Of a DNA stretch of 64,000 bases, positions 8,737-16,857 are shown piece after piece. Numbering within the stretch: position 1 is the first letter of the stretch; each line of letters opens with the position of its first letter. Source of the stretch: Chryseobacterium sp. StRB126 (GTDB taxonomy: Bacteria > Bacteroidota > Bacteroidia > Flavobacteriales > Weeksellaceae). The notes under the pieces were generated by a model. The model worked only from the letters and a program-made list of their open reading frames with translations. It was not told the origin of the DNA and made no database searches. Made by a program: the position numbers and the translations under genes. The DNA is taken from positions 1,984,001 to 2,048,000 of the forward strand of contig NZ_AP014624.1 of the NCBI RefSeq assembly GCF_000829375.1. The letters are read 5' to 3'.

Positions 8737-9381
8737 TTATTTCAATTGTTTAAGTTCTTCTTTGAGTTCTTCAAGCTTTATTTTATAACTTTCTTCGTCA
8801 TAAGATGCCGTATACTCTTCCAGAGCTTTGATGTATTCTGCAATAAAAACTTTATTGGTTCTGTCTGCTTCATATTTGATTCTTGCGGAGTTTACCGGAG
8901 CTAATTTAGAGTATTTAATTACTGCTTTTCCTTCTTCTGATTCATTGTAAAGAATCACAATGTTTTTTTCATATCCCGGAATGTATTTTACCGGGAAAGG
9001 AATTTCTATTCGTGGAATTCTGATGGCATTTTCAATAGGATAAATTGATGCTGAGGTCGTAGAAAAGAAGGTTGAAATGTATTTTCCATCTTGTTTTTTA
9101 ACCACTGCTTCATAATCGTGTATGTACATTTCATTCAATGTAGAATTGGTTTCTACATCAGAAGTGATGATTGCCGTGCTTTCTACACCATATTTATTAA
9201 GAAACCATGCATTCAGAAACTGCCCGCAAAACCCGTTTAAAATGGAGAGAGGAAGAGCAAGAACCAAAAACCAGATTTTTTTAGTGAGATAAGATAATGA
9301 TCCCAAAATCAGGAAAAGAAGAATCACAGTATAAAAACCATGATGGCTGGCAAAAAACAGTATTTTCGAGATTAAAACCAT
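8737..9381 (-). CDS. Membrane protein of unknown function (DUF3592-like)
   Basis: 214 aa. Two or three hydrophobic segments lie in the first 60 residues (VILLFLILGSL, IWFLVLALPLSILNG), followed by a soluble part whose YGVESTAIITSDVETN resembles the start of DUF3592 domains, which are membrane proteins without known role. The C-terminus is Glu/Lys-rich and probably helical. It is upstream of trpL on the same strand but separated by the trp promoter. No function can be assigned. Confidence 0.6.
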   Translation of the reverse strand: MVLISKILFFASHHGFYTVILLFLILGSLSYLTKKIWFLVLALPLSILNGFCGQFLNAWFLNKYGVESTAIITSDVETNSTLNEMYIHDYEAVVKKQDGKYISTFFSTTSASIYPIENAIRIPRIEIPFPVKYIPGYEKNIVILYNESEEGKAVIKYSKLAPVNSARIKYEADRTNKVFIAEYIKALEEYTASYDEESYKIKLEELKEELKQLK

Positions 9382-9567
9382 ATCCTAAATTTTACATTGA
9401 TTTCTTTGATATAAAACTAGTTTAAACTTATCAAAAAAATAGGAAAGGTGCAATGTTTATTTACTTATTCCGAATAAGTAGTCATATAAAGGTTTTTGTG
9501 AGAATTACACATCAGGGCTGAGCAAAACTTTGGTTCAATACCGTTGCAAAACCCTGTGTTGTATCTT

Positions 9568-10023
9568 TTAATGCACGGGTTCAGACAGAGGAATGTCAGT
9601 GGCTCCGCTGTAAAAGACAATTAAAGTAGCTCCTTTATCTCCGGTTTTGCCTCTGTGAGCAATATTAACCATTTCAGGAAGTACCTCTCCTTTTTTTACC
9701 CATTGGGTTTTACCATCTTCTTTTCTTTCTATCTGGATTTCTCCTTTTTCCACATAAGCAGCATTGATAACAGGATGTTTATGCCAGTCCAGTGCTTTGT
9801 TTGGCGGCACAGAGATTTTAAGAACTGAGATTTCCGGTTGTCCGGTCGGATAGCTTGCATACAGTGTTCCGTCCCATGATTTTGTGGTTTTCAATAATGT
9901 TACAGATTCTATTTTGTCTGAATATTCTGATTTGGGTTGTTCATTATCTGAGTCATGGCAGGATAGAGGGAAGAAAAGGAGAGATGACAAAATAGCTGTT
10001 CTGAATAAATTTCTTTGAGTCAT
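9568..10023 (-). CDS. Cupin-domain lipoprotein
   Basis: 151 aa. The signal peptide ends in a lipobox, FPLSC with the lipidated Cys at C22, followed by an acidic, polar linker. The single cupin domain has the metal-binding motif WHKHPVINAAYVEKGE (H81, H83) and a second motif around VNIAHRGKTGDKGATLIVF. Probably a periplasm-facing or outer-membrane-anchored small-molecule or metal-binding protein. Its enzymatic role, if any, is unknown. The 198-bp gap to the divergent gene at 10222 holds the control region. Confidence 0.75.
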   Translation of the reverse strand: MTQRNLFRTAILSSLLFFPLSCHDSDNEQPKSEYSDKIESVTLLKTTKSWDGTLYASYPTGQPEISVLKISVPPNKALDWHKHPVINAAYVEKGEIQIERKEDGKTQWVKKGEVLPEMVNIAHRGKTGDKGATLIVFYSGATDIPLSEPVH

Positions 10024-10195
10024 ATATTTTAGATTAATAGTTTGTATTTTAATGTAATTGATTATACAAAAATAGTAACCTAATTTAAATTTTCCCTGTT
10101 TATTGAATTATTTTTATTAAAAAGATGGAACATCCGAACTGTAAAAATATTCTTCAAAGAAAACATTTGTCATAAGCTGAAACGTTTATTTTTTA

Positions 10196-10203
10196 TATTT
10201 TTG
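10196..10203 (+). promoter_or_regulatory. -7 box TATTTTTG before the small lipoprotein operon
   Basis: Matches TAnnTTTG, 18 bp before the ATG at 10222. It would drive the 10222-11741 gene group. Confidence 0.55.
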
Positions 10204-10221
10204 CTTTCAAATTAGAAAAAA

Positions 10222-10431
10222 ATGAAAAAAGTATTAGCTATCGCATTTATTGGAGGTTTATTATTAGCAAGTTGCTCTAAAAAAGCAGATCACTCATTAC
10301 AGGACAGTAACACTATGCTTGAAGAGCCAGAAGCAACTACAGTGGTAGATTCTACAGCTAAGCCTGCTGCCCCGGCTGCTGCAACTCCTGCTCCTGAAGC
10401 TGCTAAAACAGATTCTACAGCTAAGAAATAA
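10222..10431 (+). CDS. Small Ala/Pro/Thr-rich lipoprotein
   Basis: 69 aa. A clear lipoprotein signal, FIGGLLLASC with Cys about residue 18, is followed by a low-complexity tail rich in Ala, Pro and Thr (KPAAPAAATPAPEAAK) that contains the phrase DSTAK twice. No domain. It overlaps the next gene by one base (TAATG), so the two are translationally coupled. Probably a structural or tether-like envelope lipoprotein; function unknown. Confidence 0.75.
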   Translation: MKKVLAIAFIGGLLLASCSKKADHSLQDSNTMLEEPEATTVVDSTAKPAAPAAATPAPEAAKTDSTAKK

Positions 10432-10802
10432 TGAAAAATTTATTTTTGGCAGGAACTTTAGGTCTTGTGATCTTTTCCTGTTCTAAAAAAGAAAATACAA
10501 CAGAAGTAGCGTCTTCTGATGCTGCATCGGTGTCCGCTCCAGCTCAGTCCAATCTTTCCGGTGATCAGATCATGGAAACCTTAGACTGTTCGGGGTGTCA
10601 CTCTGTTAATGAGAGAATGATAGGACCTTCTTATCAGGAAATAGCAGCTAAATATTCTGATAAGGATATTGAATTGCTGGCTTCCAAGATCATAGAAGGC
10701 GGTAGTGGAGTTTGGGGCGGAGTCCCTATGGCTGCTCATCCACAGGTATCTAAAGAAGATGCTAAAAAAATGGTGGAGTATATTCTAAGCCAGAAAAAAT
10801 AA
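10431..10802 (+). CDS. Lipoprotein c-type cytochrome
   Basis: 123 aa. Lipobox VIFSC (C17), a Ser/Ala-rich linker, then a class I cytochrome c domain with one haem site C53-S-G-C56-H57 and a likely distal ligand M100 in GGVPMAAHP. A small electron carrier anchored on the periplasmic face. The partner is unknown. It is coupled to the preceding lipoprotein gene and 3 bp upstream of rlmF. Confidence 0.88.
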   Translation: MKNLFLAGTLGLVIFSCSKKENTTEVASSDAASVSAPAQSNLSGDQIMETLDCSGCHSVNERMIGPSYQEIAAKYSDKDIELLASKIIEGGSGVWGGVPMAAHPQVSKEDAKKMVEYILSQKK

Positions 10803-10805
10803 AAG

Positions 10806-11741
10806 ATGTCCACAGAAAAATCCAGTCTGCACACAAGAAATCTGCATCGTAATCCCTATGATTTTGATCTGCTTATTTCTTGTGTGCCAGAACTGAAGCA
10901 GTATGTCTTTGTGAATGTTCATGGGACAACAACTATTAATTTCAGCATTCCTAAGGCTGTAAAACTACTCAACAAGGCTTTAATTCTACATTTTTATAAT
11001 GTTATGAATTGGGATATTCCTGATTCCAATTTGTGTCCACCCATTCCGGGACGTGCAGATTATGTGCATTATATTGCTGATCTGCTGGCAGAAGAGAAAG
11101 GTGAAATTCCCACAGGGAATTTTATAAAAGGACTGGATGTTGGAGTAGGCGCTAATCTTGTTTACCCTTTGATTGCCCATAAATCCTATGGTTGGAAGAT
11201 GCTTGGGACGGACATTAATGAAGATTCTTTAAAAAATGCCAAGCATATTCTGGACCAAAATCCGGACTTATCATTAGCCATTCAATTACAGCATCAACCT
11301 GATTCAAATCAGATATTCAAAGGGATTATAGCTCTTGAGGATAGGTTTACATTTTCTATGTGTAATCCACCTTTTCATGACTCACAAGAGTCGATGATAA
11401 AAGGAAATATCAGGAAAACAAAAAACCTGAACAGATCAAAATCTCAGAAATCATTACTTAATTTTGGTGGACAACAGTCAGAATTATGGTGTGAAGGCGG
11501 TGAACTGGCATTCATTACCAATATGATTCATGAAAGTGTGCAATATTCATCTCAGATTCTTTGGTTTACCTGTCTGGTTTCTAAAAAAGACAATCTGTAT
11601 AAACTGACCACACTTTTAAAGAAAGTAAAAGCGATAGATTTCAAAACAATTGATATAGCACAAGGGCAGAAAGTAAGCAGAATATTAGTCTGGACATTTG
11701 TTCCTAAACAGAAACGGGAAAGATGGTTTAGCGAGAAATAA
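10806..11741 (+). CDS. rlmF: 23S rRNA (adenine-1618-N6)-methyltransferase
   Basis: SAM-dependent base methyltransferase. 311 aa, close to E. coli RlmF. The family start LHTRNLHRNPYDFD and CPPIPGRADYVHYIADLL are visible. The SAM-binding loop is GLDVGVGANLVYPL, and the catalytic NPPF box is in FSMCNPPFHDSQES. It follows the cytochrome gene by 3 bp and is likely co-transcribed. Confidence 0.93.
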   Translation: MSTEKSSLHTRNLHRNPYDFDLLISCVPELKQYVFVNVHGTTTINFSIPKAVKLLNKALILHFYNVMNWDIPDSNLCPPIPGRADYVHYIADLLAEEKGEIPTGNFIKGLDVGVGANLVYPLIAHKSYGWKMLGTDINEDSLKNAKHILDQNPDLSLAIQLQHQPDSNQIFKGIIALEDRFTFSMCNPPFHDSQESMIKGNIRKTKNLNRSKSQKSLLNFGGQQSELWCEGGELAFITNMIHESVQYSSQILWFTCLVSKKDNLYKLTTLLKKVKAIDFKTIDIAQGQKVSRILVWTFVPKQKRERWFSEK

Positions 11742-12084
11742 AGAAAATTAAAAGTTGTGATTTAGGATTTGGTTGAGTTTATAAATGTTTGAATAAACCA
11801 CCCCGTCAAAAATTCTTTGAATTTTGGTTACCCCTCCAGAAGAGGGAAATGATAAAAGCCTTTCAACTCCATATTTGTAAAAATATAGATTTTTACAGTG
11901 TTGCTTTAATTTTTGGTTTTAAATTCTACTCTACCACGTCATATCTCTTGGTCTATTCTCTTTATTTTAGCTTCTATATCCCAAGTTTTCTCTGTTCATA
12001 CTCTTCATTTTAAAATTTCTGAAAAAATCAATTGATGGTCAACTCAAAAATGCCTAAATTTGTACGCTTTTAGAAAAATAAGAA
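11742..12084. other. Intergenic stretch with a hairpin-rich, possibly dispersed repeat
   Basis: 343 bp between rlmF and lysS. At 11797-11852 a segment with ACCACCCCGTC, then AAAATTC-TTT-GAATTTT (a 7-bp-arm hairpin), then ACCCCTCC…GAGGG recalls short palindromic intergenic repeats I associate with flavobacterial genomes. A 74-codon frame crossing it (11789-12013) has no recognisable features and I do not call it. The lysS promoter lies at the right end. Confidence 0.4.
12055..12062 (+). promoter_or_regulatory. lysS promoter, -7 box TAAATTTG
   Basis: Matches TAnnTTTG 22 bp before the lysS ATG. Confidence 0.55.
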
Positions 12085-13782
12085 ATGCAATTATCAGAAC
12101 AAGAAATCATTAGAAGAGAAAAGCTGAATAAGCTTACTGAAATGGGGATTAATGCGTTCCCTGCGGATGAGTATACCATTACAGATACTACAGAATCTAT
12201 AAAACAGGACTTTTCTGAAAGTAAACAGGTGAAGATCGCTGGTAGATTAATGTCCCGCAGAATTCAAGGAAAGGCTTCTTTTGCAGAATTGCAGGATTCT
12301 AAAGGAAAAATCCAGGTTTACTTCAACAGAGACGAGATCTGTCCGGGAGAAGACAAAGAATTATATAATGAAGTGTACAAGCACCTTTTAGATATTGGTG
12401 ATATTATCGGTATTGAAGGGGAATTGTTTACCACTCAGGTAGGAGAAATGACGGTTTTAGTAAAGAACTTTACACTTCTTACTAAGGCTTTACGTCCTCT
12501 TCCGCAAGCTAAAACAGATGAAAACGGTGTGGTACACGACGGATTTACAGATCCTGAATTAAGATACAGACAGCGTTATGTAGATTTAACGGTAAACCCA
12601 CAGGTAAAAGAAATTTTCGTGAAGAGAACAAAACTGTTCAACGCGATGAGAACTTTCTTTAACGATGCAGGATATTTTGAAGTGGAAACTCCAATCCTAC
12701 AGTCAATTCCTGGCGGAGCAGCAGCTAAACCTTTCATTACGCACCACAATGCTTTAGATATTCCGTTATATTTAAGAATTGCTAACGAATTATATCTGAA
12801 AAGATTGATCGTAGGTGGTTTTGACGGAGTATATGAGTTCTCTAAAAATTTCAGAAATGAAGGGATGGACAGAACTCACAACCCGGAATTTACTGCAATG
12901 GAGATCTATGTAGCTTATAAAGACTACAACTGGATGATGGATTTCACAGAAAAACTACTGGAATTCTGTGCGATTCAGGTAAACGGAACTACAACAGCTA
13001 CTTTCGGAGAGCATGAAGTAGATTTCAAAGCGCCTTATCCAAGAGTTTCTATGACGGAAGCTATCCAGAAATTTACAGGTTTCGATATCACTGGAAAAAC
13101 TGAGAAGGAATTATTCGATTTCGCTAAATCTATCGGAATTGAAGTGAACGAGACTATGGGTAAAGGAAAATTAATTGATGAGATCTTCGGTGAGAAGTGT
13201 GAAGGAAACTTCATCCAACCGACTTTCATTACAGATTATCCTGTTGAAATGTCTCCATTAACTAAGAAACACAGAAGCAAAGAAGGTTTAACTGAGCGTT
13301 TTGAATTAATGGTTTGTGGTAAAGAAATCGCAAATGCTTATTCGGAGCTTAATGATCCAATCGATCAGAGAGAGCGTTTTGAAGCTCAGATGGCTTTATC
13401 TGAAAGAGGAGATGACGAAGCAATGTTTATCGATCAGGACTTCTTAAGAGCGCTTGAATACGGTATGCCACCAACATCAGGATTAGGAATTGGTATGGAC
13501 AGATTAATTATGTTCTTAACGAACAATGCTTCTATCCAGGAAGTATTATTCTTCCCTCAAATGAGACCTGAAAAAGCGGTTCCTCAAATTGAATTAGGTG
13601 AAGATGAAAAAGTAATCCTTGAAATCCTTAATGCTCAGGAAGAGGCTATGTCTTTAGCTGAAGTAAAGGAAAAAAGTAAGTTATCTGGTAAGAAATGGGA
13701 TAAAGCTTCTAAAACTTTAACAAAGAACAATATTGTGAAAGTAGAGAAGATTGATGAGAATCTTTTGATGAAACTAGCTTAA
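12085..13782 (+). CDS. lysS: Lysyl-tRNA synthetase, class II
   Basis: Charges tRNA-Lys. 565 aa: an OB-fold anticodon-binding domain (about 55-160), then the class II core. Motif 2 is FRNEGMDRTHNPEFT and motif 3 GLGIGMDRLIMF. It is about 60-70 residues longer than E. coli LysS: after motif 3 there is a helical tail (about 510-565) that looks like a small winged-helix-type extension (AEVKEKSKLSGKKWDKASKT). The last codons and the stop lie in a 51-bp tandem duplication. Confidence 0.96.
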   Translation: MQLSEQEIIRREKLNKLTEMGINAFPADEYTITDTTESIKQDFSESKQVKIAGRLMSRRIQGKASFAELQDSKGKIQVYFNRDEICPGEDKELYNEVYKHLLDIGDIIGIEGELFTTQVGEMTVLVKNFTLLTKALRPLPQAKTDENGVVHDGFTDPELRYRQRYVDLTVNPQVKEIFVKRTKLFNAMRTFFNDAGYFEVETPILQSIPGGAAAKPFITHHNALDIPLYLRIANELYLKRLIVGGFDGVYEFSKNFRNEGMDRTHNPEFTAMEIYVAYKDYNWMMDFTEKLLEFCAIQVNGTTTATFGEHEVDFKAPYPRVSMTEAIQKFTGFDITGKTEKELFDFAKSIGIEVNETMGKGKLIDEIFGEKCEGNFIQPTFITDYPVEMSPLTKKHRSKEGLTERFELMVCGKEIANAYSELNDPIDQRERFEAQMALSERGDDEAMFIDQDFLRALEYGMPPTSGLGIGMDRLIMFLTNNASIQEVLFFPQMRPEKAVPQIELGEDEKVILEILNAQEEAMSLAEVKEKSKLSGKKWDKASKTLTKNNIVKVEKIDENLLMKLA

Positions 13783-13866
13783 GATTTATCATAATATAAA
13801 TATGGAAGACTGCTCTTGATGAAACTAGCTTAAGATTTATCATAATATAAATATGGAAGACTGCTC
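13765..13866. repeat. 51-bp tandem duplication covering the end of lysS
   Basis: Two perfect 51-bp copies in direct tandem (13765-13815 and 13816-13866). Copy 1 holds the last codons and TAA stop of lysS; copy 2 repeats them after the stop and runs into the terminator stem. The unit also carries the 5' arm of the terminator. Confidence 0.92.
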
Positions 13867-13885
13867 TTTTGAGTAGTCTTTTTTT
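13857..13885 (+). terminator. lysS terminator
   Basis: AGACTGCTC and GAGTAGTCT form a 9-bp stem with one G-U pair and a TTTT loop, followed by T7. The orphan 5' arm is also present once more, 51 bp upstream, from the duplication. Confidence 0.85.
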
Positions 13886-13897
13886 GAAATATATTTA

Positions 13898-13905
13898 TAT
13901 TTTTG
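13898..13905 (+). promoter_or_regulatory. -7 box TATTTTTG
   Basis: TAnnTTTG match 13 bp before the ATG at 13919, just after the lysS terminator. Confidence 0.55.
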
Positions 13906-13918
13906 TTAAAAATATACT

Positions 13919-15304
13919 ATGAAACTAATAATTACTTTTTTTACGCTATTTTTTATAGGTGTTCATGCACAATCAGATTATGGGGTGATTCAGGATCCAA
14001 ACTATAAAAAAGTTTTAGATGAAAATCTTACCTACTATGCTATACAAAGCAGTTCTACTTCACAAGGATATGTGTATTTTTATGCAACCAGTAAATATGG
14101 AGCGGGTTTCTATTTAAGAAAAATATTGCCAACGGGATATAATGATACAAGTTTTGGAAATAACGGTATTTCTACTTCAGTATTACCTCTTGTTTGGAAT
14201 TCCACAACCAAATATCCGGAAGGATCAATACTTACAAATGATCAGGCAATCTTTTTATACAATAAAAATGTTATTGCTAAGTATGATGTGAATGGTAACT
14301 TAGATACTTCTTTTGGAGTTGGGGGATATGTTACATTCACAGAAAATATAGGTCGCTTATCTCTCAATGGCGATTCAACTCTAATGATACAGATAAATGG
14401 AATGCTAAAGAAATTAACTTTGAACGGCCAGTTAGATAGTAATTTTTCTACTATTCCGGTGTATGTATATTACCTAACTGATTCCGGTATAATTGTTAAA
14501 ACTTCAGGAGTAAATGATGAATATAAAAAATATGATTTAACTGGTATACAAGATATGACGTTTGGTACTAGTGGTATAGCTAATATACCTGGAATTATAA
14601 AAACAAACAGGCATACAGGTGAGATGTTCTTATATTCATATCATTTTCCTGTAGAGATTAAAAAATATACTGCTAATGGTTTTCTGGATACTTCATTTGG
14701 AACTGCTGGTGTAGCTACGTATAGCTTTCCGGCAAATCCTAACGTATATTATCCTCCTGCTAACTCAACAACGGTTGGAATACAAATGGATTCTAATAAT
14801 AATATTTATGTGTTTGGAGGGAGTGAGGCTGGAATTGATTATCAAAAAACTGCTTATATCTTAAGATTTACACCAAACGGAATTTTGGATAACAGTTTTA
14901 ACAATGGAAATAGTCTTTTTTACAGACAATCTGCGCCATCTATTGTAAGTATGAGTATTTTGGATGATAACAAATATTTATGTTTTAATACTTTACGTCA
15001 GGGGGCTATGAACTACGTTACGGGAACTACCCAATATGTAAGGCAATTAGGTGCTTTATCAACCCATGAATTCAGAAAGGAAAATAGCTATTTGGTTCAT
15101 CCAAATCCAGTTAAAGACGTATTTAATATTAGATTAGATTCTAATGAGAAACTTGAATATGCGGAGTTATTTGATATTAGTGGTAAATTATTAAAGAAAA
15201 TTTCTTCAGTAAAAATAGATATTTCGGACCTCAATACGGGAGCTTATTTTTTAAAAACAAAAACAGATAGAAACAGTTATCACACGAAATTGATAAAGAA
15301 ATAA
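13919..15304 (+). CDS. Secreted delta-60-repeat protein with type IX sorting domain
   Basis: 461 aa. Signal peptide (MKLIITFFTLFFIGVHAQ), then several repeats of about 60 residues with the DTSFG-type motif (NDTSFGNNGI, DTSFGVGGY, DSNFST, DMTFGTSGI, DTSFGTAGV, DNSFNNG), as in the uncharacterised delta-60 beta-propeller-like family. The C-terminal 75 residues (HPNPVKDVFNIRL, ISDLNTGAYFLK, KLIKK) match the type A sorting signal of the type IX secretion system, so it should be exported to the surface. Role unknown. Confidence 0.85.
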   Translation: MKLIITFFTLFFIGVHAQSDYGVIQDPNYKKVLDENLTYYAIQSSSTSQGYVYFYATSKYGAGFYLRKILPTGYNDTSFGNNGISTSVLPLVWNSTTKYPEGSILTNDQAIFLYNKNVIAKYDVNGNLDTSFGVGGYVTFTENIGRLSLNGDSTLMIQINGMLKKLTLNGQLDSNFSTIPVYVYYLTDSGIIVKTSGVNDEYKKYDLTGIQDMTFGTSGIANIPGIIKTNRHTGEMFLYSYHFPVEIKKYTANGFLDTSFGTAGVATYSFPANPNVYYPPANSTTVGIQMDSNNNIYVFGGSEAGIDYQKTAYILRFTPNGILDNSFNNGNSLFYRQSAPSIVSMSILDDNKYLCFNTLRQGAMNYVTGTTQYVRQLGALSTHEFRKENSYLVHPNPVKDVFNIRLDSNEKLEYAELFDISGKLLKKISSVKIDISDLNTGAYFLKTKTDRNSYHTKLIKK

Positions 15305-15312
15305 AAATAGTA

Positions 15313-15345
15313 GAGAGGCTGCCTTACTTTTGAGACAGCCTCTTT
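15313..15345. terminator. Bidirectional terminator whose arm equals the IS1182 end repeat
   Basis: A stem of AGAGGCTG with CAGCCTCT followed by T-rich DNA, between two converging genes. The 16 bases at 15327-15342 are identical to the right terminal repeat of the IS element at 21192-22756. Confidence 0.8.
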
Positions 15346-15846
15346 TTATTTTTTCCATTTTCGGAGCTGCGTTCTAAAATTTTTAAAAGGAGCAACCGTA
15401 TTGATGTGTATCCATTTCCAAACGGGCCATTTGGCGGGTGTTGTTGCCCATTTTCTTTGTTCAGCTTCAAACAGGATTTTGTCATCAAGCTTTTCAATCC
15501 ATTCTATAATTTCATCAACCTGTTTTTGTAAGAGCACTCTTTGTTCTGCTAAACTATAAGAAGCATATTCATTATAGAAAGACTGATATAATCCCTTTAG
15601 ATTATTCCATTTGTAGTCTGGAGTAGGTGTTTTTACCTCAATTCCTTTCTTTTCATCAGCTTCCCATTGAAGAAGAAGGTGAGTCCAGCCAATCTGATAC
15701 GATATATTTTGGGATGGAGTTTTATCAATCCCTGATTTTAAAAGATTTTTTTCCTTTTCTTTAATATCATCAAATTCCTGATCATAGAGGAGATACCTTT
15801 TTCTTATCTCTTCAATAAGCTCTGTTTTATCCTTATAATTTTGCAT
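15346..15846 (-). CDS. ClbS/DfsB family four-helix protein
   Basis: 166 aa. The pattern NYKDKTELIEEIRKRYLL, QIGWTHLLLQWE and WPVWKWIHINTVAPFKNFRTQL fits the ClbS/DfsB (DUF1706) family. Members are DinB-like four-helix bundles; ClbS itself protects against colibactin. Whether this one protects against any compound is unknown. It ends the cydAB strand: 6 bp separate its start from the cydB stop, so it is probably co-transcribed. Confidence 0.8.
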   Translation of the reverse strand: MQNYKDKTELIEEIRKRYLLYDQEFDDIKEKEKNLLKSGIDKTPSQNISYQIGWTHLLLQWEADEKKGIEVKTPTPDYKWNNLKGLYQSFYNEYASYSLAEQRVLLQKQVDEIIEWIEKLDDKILFEAEQRKWATTPAKWPVWKWIHINTVAPFKNFRTQLRKWKK

Positions 15847-15852
15847 GTATTA

Positions 15853-16857
15853 TTATTTTCTCAGCTTACTGAAAGAAGCCATCAGGTAAAATAAAAAAGG
15901 AAGAATAAATAATGATCCCAGCATTAAAGCCCAGCCTAAAGCTGCAATTGTTTTAGGCGGTGCCATATGCTCTAACAATGAAAGATGCTGTCCATTACCT
16001 AATAAAATAATATCCGGATTATGTTGGTAAGTAGCTGCCACGAGGATCATTACCATTTGAAAGCCTGCAAGAGCCCGTACCGGAAGTAATTTCTGATTAT
16101 TTAAAGCTCTTAAAATAAGCAGTAAAGCAACCGTAGCAAAAGCAATGGCCATAATTCCTAATGGCTTTGAAAATACCCACATCAAAAGTGGAATATCTGA
16201 AAGGTAAGCTGTAGCAAATACAAGAATACCGGTAATCACCACAAAGATCATCGTCTGCTTTGATTTTCTAATCATTAATAGTAACTCGTCCTTACCACGG
16301 GTTTCTCTTAGTGAAAAAATAGAAGCCAGATAAGCACAAAGCGCTACTGTAAATAACCCTACAGAAACTCCAAACCAATTTAGCCAGCTGAAAATATACA
16401 GATCAAGGAAGGTGGTAGCATCAGGATTGATAGAATATGATACTGTTGCCGCTGCTATTAATCCAAGGAAAAAAGGAGTTAAAAGACTTGCGTAATAAAA
16501 TATCTGTGTATATAAAACCTGCCAATTGTCCTTTACCGCGTCATAATGTCTGAATGTAAACGCTGTACCTCTTGCAATAATCCCTACAAGCATCAAAACT
16601 AAAGGAATGTGAAGATAAGTAGACATGGTGGTATAAATCTCAGGAAATCCTACAAACAGGATCACAATCGCAATAATCAGCCACATGTGATTGGCTTCCC
16701 AAACGGGAGCAATAGATTCATACATAATCTCATGTGTTTTATGACGGGCTTTTTTATTGGTGAACATTTCTACGATACCCGCTCCAAAGTCAGCACCTCC
16801 CAGAATAATATAAAGACAGATGGAAAGCCAGAGAAAACCTATAACAATGTAGATCAT
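15853..16857 (-). CDS. cydB: Cytochrome bd oxidase subunit II
   Basis: 334 aa, about eight membrane segments. Structural partner of CydA in the quinol oxidase. The start FLWLSICLYIILGGADFGAGIVEMF is the CydB hallmark, and the loop region WEANHMWLI is conserved. It overlaps cydA by 4 bp (ATGA), implying translational coupling. Confidence 0.95.
   Translation of the reverse strand: MIYIVIGFLWLSICLYIILGGADFGAGIVEMFTNKKARHKTHEIMYESIAPVWEANHMWLIIAIVILFVGFPEIYTTMSTYLHIPLVLMLVGIIARGTAFTFRHYDAVKDNWQVLYTQIFYYASLLTPFFLGLIAAATVSYSINPDATTFLDLYIFSWLNWFGVSVGLFTVALCAYLASIFSLRETRGKDELLLMIRKSKQTMIFVVITGILVFATAYLSDIPLLMWVFSKPLGIMAIAFATVALLLILRALNNQKLLPVRALAGFQMVMILVAATYQHNPDIILLGNGQHLSLLEHMAPPKTIAALGWALMLGSLFILPFLFYLMASFSKLRK

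Noticed and set aside
11789..12013. 74-codon open frame between rlmF and lysS
   Set aside because: Crosses a hairpin-rich repeat and a Phe/Tyr/Ser-rich low-complexity stretch, with no start signal or homology that I recognise.
15346..15846. ClbS-like protein as evidence of a genotoxin resistance island
   Set aside because: The family is broad and the gene is tied to cydAB; nothing nearby supports colibactin-type chemistry.
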